A stretch of DNA of 64,000 bases from Anaerolineales bacterium (GTDB taxonomy: Bacteria; Chloroflexota; Anaerolineae; Anaerolineales; Villigracilaceae): NCBI GenBank assembly GCA_030583885.1, contig CP129480.1, forward strand, positions 1,426,001-1,490,000. Reading direction: 5' to 3'. Under the pieces are notes generated by a model that ran no database searches, was not told the origin of the DNA, and worked only from the letters and a program-made list of their open reading frames with translations. Both the position numbers and the translations under genes were made by a program. Shown here one piece after another: positions 36,683 through 42,791 of the stretch. Numbering within the stretch: position 1 is the stretch's first letter; the number at the start of each line of letters is the position of its first letter.

Positions 36683-36865
36683 CTACAACTCTCCTTTGAA
36701 AGCCTTATCTAAAACACTCGGTAACAACGCGGACAACTCCTCCCCCGTAGCGGACTGTATCTCCCGCAGCGATATCATCCCCTTGTGGGACACCAGCCGC
36801 GCTTGGACGCTATCGAGATACGCAACAATTCGCCGCTGTTCGTCGAGCGGTTTACCCTTGTTCAT
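36683..36865 (-). CDS. HsdS C-terminal fragment, copy 2
   Basis: 60 codons from ATG 36865: MNKGKPLDEQRRIVAYLDSV, QARLVSHKGMISLREIQSAT, GEELSALLPSVLDKAFKGEL. It overlaps the last codons of the nuclease-like gene by 14 bases. Relative to the true HsdS end it has a nine- to ten-residue insertion (SHKGMI...) shared with copy 3 and partly with copy 5, so those copies form a sub-lineage. Confidence 0.8.
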   Translation of the reverse strand: MNKGKPLDEQRRIVAYLDSVQARLVSHKGMISLREIQSATGEELSALLPSVLDKAFKGEL

Positions 36866-37629
36866 CAAGTCGTTCCCTTACCCTATCAATCCAATTGGTA
36901 TCTAATTTTAGGATAACTATTCTCACACTCTCACCAACTGCAATTATCAATTGGATTGTCCCCATATTCTCCGCTTTTAGATCTAATGCTCGCTTAGGAG
37001 TAAGTTCTCCGCTGTCTGCATAAAATTCAAATATCTCCTTTGGGATATCAAAAGAGAATAGACGCTGGTTACGATTTTGAGTGGTAATATACCAACCCCT
37101 TTCTTCCTCACCTCTAAAAATTCTGACGTGTTGTTCTTCGAGCTCCCTTAATTGAATATTAGGATTAGGTATAAGAATAACTGGAAACCTGTTGTTTAGT
37201 AAAGCAATTACTCCTGCTCTTACAGTTCTACAAGCTTCAATGAAGCGAGTAAATAATGGCAAGGTAGTTTCGTTTATTTCGTTCGGAAGTTGATTCCCTT
37301 GTTGGCGCAGACTCTCGCGAATTGACATTCGTAATTGATGTAACTTTTGCTTACCTCTAGGAACACTGATCTCATTGTTATCGTCTGAGAAAGCATTTAT
37401 AGCTTCTCTAACTTGTTGAAAATATGAGGCGTTCTCTAAAGCTAATAAATAGATATCGTGGGCGTAGCTGTATTCTTGGGCATCTTTTGAGAATCCGCTT
37501 ATAGATGCAATTGCATATTGATAGTGATAACGCTTTTTTAGTATCGCTGTAGTGGGCGATGGAACCCAATATTCTTCTGCATCTCGTAATACACCAAATC
37601 CATTTCGTGCTACTTCCATGCCAATGGGA
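36852..37629 (-). pseudogene. Nuclease-like cargo 1, 3' part (split by IS)
   Basis: Continues the frame broken at 38905. In the joined sequence CYSSP runs into IGMEVARNGFGVLRDAEEYW, then a helical part (HQLRMSIRESLRQQGNQLPN), strands (AGVIALLNNRFPVILIPNP), and RVRERLDEQG before the stop. The joined gene has 340 codons with no stop. GMEVARNGFGVLRDAEEYW fits the helix that follows the active-site strand in Mrr-like nucleases. Alone this part has no start and should be inactive. Confidence 0.8.
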
Positions 37630-37695
37630 TATAGTGGATAAGGAAATTTAGACACAAAAACGGGCATAATTAAGGTGCAGTTTCTGGAGAAAACC

Positions 37696-37995
37696 ATGCC
37701 CAAAAGAAAACGCCTATCAGCTCTTCAAAAGGCACAAATCGTCTTGGAAGTCATCCGAGAAGACAAAAGTGTGGCACAGATCGCGACCGAAAACAGCGTT
37801 CATCCGAACCAAATCCACAAATGGAAAAGACAAGCGCTGGAAGACTTTGCCCAACTCTTTGAGGATGATCGCAAAGGCGAACGCGCTCGTGAAGCCGAAC
37901 ATGAAAAACAGATCAACGAACTGTATGCCGAGATTGGGCGATTGAGCGCTCAATTATCATGGCTGAAAAAAAAATCTGGCTTCAAATTTGAGTAG
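37696..37995 (+). CDS. IS3-family transposase OrfA
   Basis: 99 residues from ATG 37696 (PKRKRLSALQKAQIVLEVIR). Helix-turn-helix segment SVAQIATENSVHPNQIHKWK and a leucine-zipper-like end (KQINELYAEIGRLSAQLSWL). It binds the IS ends. A run of nine A at 37966-37974 lies just before the stop. Confidence 0.92.
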   Translation: MPKRKRLSALQKAQIVLEVIREDKSVAQIATENSVHPNQIHKWKRQALEDFAQLFEDDRKGERAREAEHEKQINELYAEIGRLSAQLSWLKKKSGFKFE

Positions 37996-38869
37996 AGCAG
38001 AGCGACTGGAAATGTTGGAAAAAGACAACCCAGAAATGCCGCTGAAAACACAGGCAGATCTACTTGGGATCAGTTACTCAAGTCTGTTCTATGAGCCTGT
38101 GCCGCCTTCCGCGCGAGAGTTGGCAATCAAACGGCGCATCGATGAAATCTACACAGCTTGTCCATTCTACGGCTCACGCAAAATCGCCGTTCAGTTGCAT
38201 CCTGAGTTTGGTGTTTCGCGCCCAACGGTGCAAGCCTATATGCGCGAAATGGGCATTTTTGCCCTGGTTCCAGGTCCGCACACAAGTACACCTGCCCCAC
38301 AGCACCAGATTTATCCATACCTGCTGCGAAACGTGACCGCCGCGCGTCCCAATCACATCTGGGGCATCGACATTACCTACATCCGACTTCAGCATGGCTG
38401 GCTGTACCTCACGGCAGTGCTGGACTGGTATTCTCGCTATGTTCTGAGTTGGGCGCTCAGTCAGACCCTGGAGATGGAGTTCGTGCTAACCGCCGTGGAC
38501 AATGCTTTATTCCAAGCCAAGCCTGAAATCTGGAATAGCGATCAAGGTAGCCACTTCACCAGCCCGAAATATTTGGAGCGCCTACAGCGTGAAGAAATCA
38601 AGATCAGCATGGATGGACGCGGACGCGCCGTGGATAACATTTTCACTGAAAGATTGTGGCGCACCATCAAGTACGAAGAAGTTTATCTGCATGAATACGC
38701 CAGCCCAAAGGAGGCTCATCGACAGCTCGCCAATTACATCCGTTTCTACAATTTTCAACGTCCCCACCAGGCGCTGGATTACCTGACGCCCGCGCAAGTG
38801 CATGGGGCTTGCAAGCCCCATGCACTTGCAGTAGACTCAACCTTAACAAATCACTCCACCTTAAACTAA
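37988..38869 (+). CDS. IS3-family transposase OrfB (DDE integrase domain)
   Basis: 293 residues from TTG 37988, overlapping OrfA by eight bases. HTH_21 part (FYGSRKIAVQLHPEFGVSRP), then the DDE core: WGIDITYI (first Asp), WNSDQGSHFTS (second Asp), VDNIFTERLWRTIKYEEVYL (Glu, with Arg/Lys of the K-motif), RPHQALDYLTP at the end. OrfB is in the +1 frame relative to OrfA, not the usual -1. Confidence 0.93.
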   Translation: MSRAERLEMLEKDNPEMPLKTQADLLGISYSSLFYEPVPPSARELAIKRRIDEIYTACPFYGSRKIAVQLHPEFGVSRPTVQAYMREMGIFALVPGPHTSTPAPQHQIYPYLLRNVTAARPNHIWGIDITYIRLQHGWLYLTAVLDWYSRYVLSWALSQTLEMEFVLTAVDNALFQAKPEIWNSDQGSHFTSPKYLERLQREEIKISMDGRGRAVDNIFTERLWRTIKYEEVYLHEYASPKEAHRQLANYIRFYNFQRPHQALDYLTPAQVHGACKPHALAVDSTLTNHSTLN

Positions 38870-38904
38870 CCCTTTTTCAACTCTAAAGAGTCTTATCCAC
38901 CTCA

Positions 38905-39152
38905 GGACTGCTATAACACTTCGCTTCAAGCAATAGCCGTTGTGGGTAAGAAAAAGGCGGTGTAACAGTGAAATCGGCAATAGCATCAATTTGATGTCTT
39001 CCTCCACGACCTTTTACCGCTATTCCTGCCGAATGACCTTCTAAAGTCTCATCTCCGTCAATGGAATCTACCGTCTTATATCCCGACGCACGAAGAAGGT
39101 AAAGTATCGCCTCTTCAAGAAGCATTCCACGTAAATTTGAGAAATTTGCCAT
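38905..39152 (-). pseudogene. Nuclease-like cargo 1, 5' part (PD-(D/E)XK)
   Basis: From ATG 39152, one base after the hsdS TAA. RHQIDAIADF carries Asp56 and LLLEAKCYSSP carries Glu76-x-Lys78, the D...ExK pattern of a PD-(D/E)XK active site; an early Glu lies in MLLEEAILYLL. Mrr-type and other restriction endonucleases share this layout. The IS cuts it after codon 83, adding EVDKTL and a stop. Intact, it would be a 340-residue endonuclease-like protein. Confidence 0.8.
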
Positions 39153-39153
39153 A

Positions 39154-40365
39154 TTACATCTCTCCCTTAAACGCCCTATCCAGCACGGACGGTAGCAACG
39201 CGGACAATTCCTCCCCCGTAGCGGACTGTAACTCCCGCAGCGACGCCAGCCGCGCTTGGACACTATCAAGATACGCCACGATACGCCGCTGTTCGTCGAG
39301 CGGGGGAACGCGACAAGGTAATGATGCAACAATTTTGGAATTTACACCTTCTCGTGTAGCACCACGTATCTTATCGCCTAATTTAGTTTCTATATCTTCT
39401 GATGCTCGTATAAGCCAATGAATATATCTTGGTTCTGCTTTTGTTTTATCCAGAGCAACACGAATCAAATGATAGTTATAAATCCAACCTTCCGCTTCTT
39501 TAGGAACAACACAACAACGTCCGACGGTTCCCATTCTTGCAAAGAGAATATCGCCTTCTTGGGCAGCAAAGCGAGCAAGTTGTTTTGCCTTTGCTTTGCT
39601 GATAAATTTCAATTTATTGCGAGTTTCCAAACCAGTGAATTGAACGTTACCAATTGTGATAACAGGATGCCCGCTTTCAATAAAATCGCCAGAACCTAAT
39701 TGAGCACCAAATGGTCCTGTTTGAATTCCATTTCGTGTTTGGTCAACTAATTCACCAAGTTCAATTATTTCAGCGTCAAGATTTGCAAATATTTTTCTTG
39801 CTGTTGCAAACGCAAGTATTTCTGTTTCTAAATCCGCTTCTTCTCTCAAAGACAGTGCGTTTGCGACAAGGGCGGAAGTAGTTTCGACGTACTCAACGAT
39901 TCGGCGTTGTTCATCCAATGGTGGAAGAGGAATTTCAAGTGAGAGAAACTTTTCAGCAGAGATAGACTCCCGTCTTGCTCCAATACCACGTGATTTTCTT
40001 CTTAATTCATCCCAGACTTTTGATTGGCGGCAATACCATTCAAAGTATCGAATATCTAATTCCTTTGGATTCGCTCGAAATGTTGGAAAAACAGGGGATA
40101 AAAACATCCCATTGAAATTTTCGGTAACACGAGCCAATGCGCCTTCCCAACCTTTTGGCACGCTAATAACAAACATATCTTTATGAAGACGGTGAAAGAA
40201 TTTGTAGGTTGTTTGAGTGTTCGGTAATGCTTCTCTTTTGAAAAGTCCACGTGCGAAGCTATATACACCTGCCATTTGAAATTCTGATTGAGAGTTAACT
40301 GGCACGGCATCAATTTCAAGCCGCATTACTTTGCTGAGTTCGACAGTTTGCCAATCGTTTGTCAT
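39154..40365 (-). CDS. hsdS: Type I restriction-modification specificity subunit HsdS (complete; tail copy 1)
   Basis: 403 residues with two target-recognition domains (about 1-150 and 200-345), each followed by a conserved coiled-coil region opening PLDEQRRIV (central, near 150; terminal, near 345). The terminal one reads YLDSVQARLASLRELQSATG, EELSALLPSVLDRAFKGEM. Its start overlaps the hsdM stop (TAATG). The terminal region is the sequence copied four more times downstream. The target sequence cannot be predicted. Confidence 0.93.
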   Translation of the reverse strand: MTNDWQTVELSKVMRLEIDAVPVNSQSEFQMAGVYSFARGLFKREALPNTQTTYKFFHRLHKDMFVISVPKGWEGALARVTENFNGMFLSPVFPTFRANPKELDIRYFEWYCRQSKVWDELRRKSRGIGARRESISAEKFLSLEIPLPPLDEQRRIVEYVETTSALVANALSLREEADLETEILAFATARKIFANLDAEIIELGELVDQTRNGIQTGPFGAQLGSGDFIESGHPVITIGNVQFTGLETRNKLKFISKAKAKQLARFAAQEGDILFARMGTVGRCCVVPKEAEGWIYNYHLIRVALDKTKAEPRYIHWLIRASEDIETKLGDKIRGATREGVNSKIVASLPCRVPPLDEQRRIVAYLDSVQARLASLRELQSATGEELSALLPSVLDRAFKGEM

Positions 40366-41894
40366 TACAACCCCTTAGCCAATAAACTCTTGATATCATC
40401 CATCAACTCGGCAATCTGTTTCTCTTTGACAAGGATGCTCTCCGCCAGTTCTTGTGGCGGTAGATGTGCCAAATCCTCTTTACTGTTTGGATTCTTAATA
40501 TCGAGATTGGCTGAAAGCAGATTTTTATTCTCGTCATATTTCAAAACATCATCGGCGCGTACCTTCCACGCGTGTTCGTTTTCCTCACGCGCATCCCACC
40601 ATTCAATCAGCGGCGCAAACTCCTCGAACTGCATTGGGCGTGTCTTGGTATAGTTCTTCACGCTTTCGGGGAGAGTATGCTCATAGAACCATATATCAGT
40701 TGTCGTCAGGTCCTTCGACTGCGCTGCGCTACGCTCAGGACGAACGAAGAAAAGCAGATTGGTCGGGATACCCGTATAAGGCGCAAAGACTCCGTTTGGC
40801 AGGCGGACAATCGTATGCAGGTCAAAGTTTCGCAGCAGTTGCTCCTTGATGCGCGCCGAAACGCCGTCGCCGAATAAAAATCCATTGGGCACCACCACGC
40901 CGCAGCGCCCGCCGTGTTTCAGCGAGCGCATCACGAACTGCATGAACAGCAGGGCGGTCTCGCTGGCGCGCAGCGACTCGGGGAAGTTCAACTGAATGCC
41001 CGCCTCCTCCTCGCCGCCGAAGGGCGGGTTGGTCACGATCACGTCAAAGCGGTCTTTCTCCCCGATCTCGTTCAGCGGGTTCTTCAAGGCGTTATCGCGG
41101 CGGATGTTCGGATTCTCGACGCCGTGCAGCAGCAGGTTCATCGTCCCGAGCAAATACGGCAGCGGCTTCTTCTCCACGCCGTACAACGTCTCGCTCTGCA
41201 ACTTGATCTGGTCTTTGGAATTCTTCGCCAGCGGTTTGAGATATTCATACGCCTCGACTAAAAATCCGCCCGTGCCGCAGGCGGGATCGAGAACGGTCTC
41301 TCCCAGCCGCGGCTTGGTTCTGTCTACGATCAGTTTTACTACGGGACGGGGTGTGTAAAACTCCCCGCTATCGCCCGCCGCGTCGCGCATCTCCTTCAGC
41401 ATCGACTCATACAAATGCGCCAGCGTGAAGATCTCATCCTTCGATTGAAAGTGGATTCCATCCACCAGGTTGACCACATCCCGCAGCAGATAGCCCGAGA
41501 GCATGCGGTTGTACGTTTCCTTGAAGACCTCTGCCACCTTCAAGCGTTCATCCGACCCCGAAAGTCCGCGCAACGCAGGCAGTAAGCCATCATTGACGAA
41601 CTTGATCAAATCCTCGCCCGTCGCCCCCTCATTCTCATTCGACGCCCAATCCCGCCAGCGATACGGTGGCGGAATAATCGGCTTATACTTCTGCCGCGTC
41701 GCCTTCGCATCCTCCTCCCGCCGAATCTCCAAATCGTCATAACACTTCAAAAACAAAATCCACGACAACTGCGGCAACCGATCCAAATCCCCATTCAACC
41801 CCGCATCCTTCCGCATGATGTCGCGGGCGGATTTTATGAGGGAAGAGAGGGATGCTTTTGAATTTTGCGATTGTGGTGTTGGTTTCTTTGGCAT
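40365..41894 (-). CDS. hsdM: Type I restriction-modification methyltransferase HsdM
   Basis: 509 residues. N-terminal HsdM_N helical domain (LDRLPQLSWILFLKCYDDLE), GEFYTPRPVVKLIV, motif I VLDPACGTGGFLVEAYEYL and motif IV VIVTNPPFGGEEE (NPPF, N6-adenine type). A short piece, FFVRPERSAAQSKDLTTTDI, sits where most HsdM have a tighter turn and is encoded by a dispersed repeat. Forms M2S with HsdS; with HsdR it restricts. Confidence 0.95.
   Translation of the reverse strand: MPKKPTPQSQNSKASLSSLIKSARDIMRKDAGLNGDLDRLPQLSWILFLKCYDDLEIRREEDAKATRQKYKPIIPPPYRWRDWASNENEGATGEDLIKFVNDGLLPALRGLSGSDERLKVAEVFKETYNRMLSGYLLRDVVNLVDGIHFQSKDEIFTLAHLYESMLKEMRDAAGDSGEFYTPRPVVKLIVDRTKPRLGETVLDPACGTGGFLVEAYEYLKPLAKNSKDQIKLQSETLYGVEKKPLPYLLGTMNLLLHGVENPNIRRDNALKNPLNEIGEKDRFDVIVTNPPFGGEEEAGIQLNFPESLRASETALLFMQFVMRSLKHGGRCGVVVPNGFLFGDGVSARIKEQLLRNFDLHTIVRLPNGVFAPYTGIPTNLLFFVRPERSAAQSKDLTTTDIWFYEHTLPESVKNYTKTRPMQFEEFAPLIEWWDAREENEHAWKVRADDVLKYDENKNLLSANLDIKNPNSKEDLAHLPPQELAESILVKEKQIAELMDDIKSLLAKGL
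40710..40745. repeat. Short dispersed repeat inside hsdM
   Basis: GTCCTTCGACTGCG ... CGCTACGCTCAGGACGAAC, an imperfect palindrome of a kind I associate with intergenic repeats of this group. It is in frame and adds about a dozen residues to HsdM. Confidence 0.5.
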
Positions 41895-41912
41895 TTTTCC
41901 TGTTTCATTCCA

Positions 41913-41975
41913 GACCCTAAGGGTTTTTGCGAAGCACCCCCGAAGTGTAACGGAGGGGGCAAAACCCTTAGGGTC
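41913..41975. repeat. REP pair a, between hsdM and the REP transposase gene
   Basis: GACCCTAAGGGTTTTT on the left, AAAACCCTTAGGGTC on the right, 63 bp in all. Same termini as the two 93-bp copies at 42368 and 42690. Confidence 0.85.
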
Positions 41976-41988
41976 TTTATATTAGATT

Positions 41989-42678
41989 TCAATCAAAATC
42001 ATCTTCCGCAAACCACTTCGCCTGGGCATCTGTCACCCATTCATTGTGGAGTGATAGATACTCATCCCTTGTCCCAAACCATTTCATTACTTCATCGCGG
42101 TTGATGATTGTGCGCTTATCCGTCAATATTATCCCATACGACGAATACTTCCAGTCCCGAAAATCTGCTACAAACTTATGCTTCTGCGGGTTTTGGTGAA
42201 TGTACGCAATCACATTCCAAAACTGCCTGTCACTCGTAATCGGCACCCGCCCAAAAGGATGCTGGAATAAACTTCCCGTCCTTCCATACGCCTTATTGAT
42301 TGTCTTGGCATAGGCATTGAAGAAATTGGAAAACTGGTCGCTTATATATTTCGACCCTAAACCTTCAGACCCTAAGGGTTTTCTCGCCCGACTTACTTTC
42401 TCGTTTGGAAGAGTCACTTGCCCATCCTGATCACTGTTCTCGAAAGAAACCCTTAGGGTCTCTAATATCTCGTTTTCAGATTTTGTCCTAACCGAAACAT
42501 GAAAATGGTTTCTCAACAGGGAATAGGCAAACAAATCGCAAACAGGCGTGATGTGTCTCTCGAAAAGCTTCAAGAACAGATCGTAATTTCGTTCCTCAAT
42601 AAATATATTCTCGCCATTCACACCGCGATTGTAGATGTGATAGTAAGTGTCATAAAGAAGTGGGGCAGGGCTGGTCAT
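41989..42678 (-). CDS. REP-associated tyrosine transposase (Y1/HUH)
   Basis: 229 residues. YYHIYNRGVNGENIF opens the fold, LLRNHFHVSVRT holds the HUH metal site, and FFNAYAKTINKAYGRTGSLFQHPFG includes the region of the nucleophile Tyr. Ends with VTDAQAKWFAEDDFD. The stretch TLRVSFENSDQDGQVTLPNE to SRARKPLGSEG (31 codons) is encoded by a REP element lying inside the gene, so the protein is longer than usual. The gene is placed between hsdR and hsdM and points the same way. Confidence 0.88.
   Translation of the reverse strand: MTSPAPLLYDTYYHIYNRGVNGENIFIEERNYDLFLKLFERHITPVCDLFAYSLLRNHFHVSVRTKSENEILETLRVSFENSDQDGQVTLPNEKVSRARKPLGSEGLGSKYISDQFSNFFNAYAKTINKAYGRTGSLFQHPFGRVPITSDRQFWNVIAYIHQNPQKHKFVADFRDWKYSSYGIILTDKRTIINRDEVMKWFGTRDEYLSLHNEWVTDAQAKWFAEDDFD
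42368..42460. repeat. REP pair b, inside the transposase gene
   Basis: GACCCTAAGGGTTTTC ... GAAACCCTTAGGGTC, 93 bp, in frame with the host gene (31 codons). Confidence 0.88.
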
Positions 42679-42689
42679 ATCTTGTTTTA

Positions 42690-42782
42690 GACCCTAAGGG
42701 TTTTCTCAACTAACCTTCGTTTCAACTTGCAAAGTTCCCTTGCTCGACAAGACGACTGATTGCAGACGAAACCCTTAGGGTC
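42690..42782. repeat. REP pair c, between the transposase gene and hsdR
   Basis: Same termini and same length (93 bp) as copy b; the interior differs. It lies just upstream of the transposase start and just after the hsdR stop. Confidence 0.88.
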
Positions 42783-42791
42783 TTTTTGGAA

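Larger units (their letters stand above)
37630..38904 (+). mobile_element. IS3-family insertion sequence, complete (1275 bp)
   Basis: Ends are TATAGTGGATAAGG on the left and, read inward, TGAGGTGGATAAGA on the right, with imperfect inverted repeats of about 45 bp (GTGGATAAG, TTTAGA and TTAAGGTG blocks shared). A 3-bp direct repeat GGA flanks it (37627-37629 and 38905-38907). Two overlapping genes are intact. Removing the element and one GGA restores the split nuclease gene, which fixes the ends to the base. Confidence 0.92.

Noticed and set aside
34341..36865. hsdS-tail copies as a CRISPR-like or simple repeat array
   Set aside because: Units are 120-180 bases and coding, with spacers that are whole genes; no short palindromic repeats of uniform spacing and no cas genes.
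34341..36865. hsdS-tail copies as silent cassettes for switching DNA specificity
   Set aside because: They lack target-recognition domains, so recombination with them could not change the recognised sequence.
37696..38869. Classical -1 frameshift OrfAB of IS3
   Set aside because: A -1 slip at the A run meets a stop at once; OrfB is in the +1 frame.
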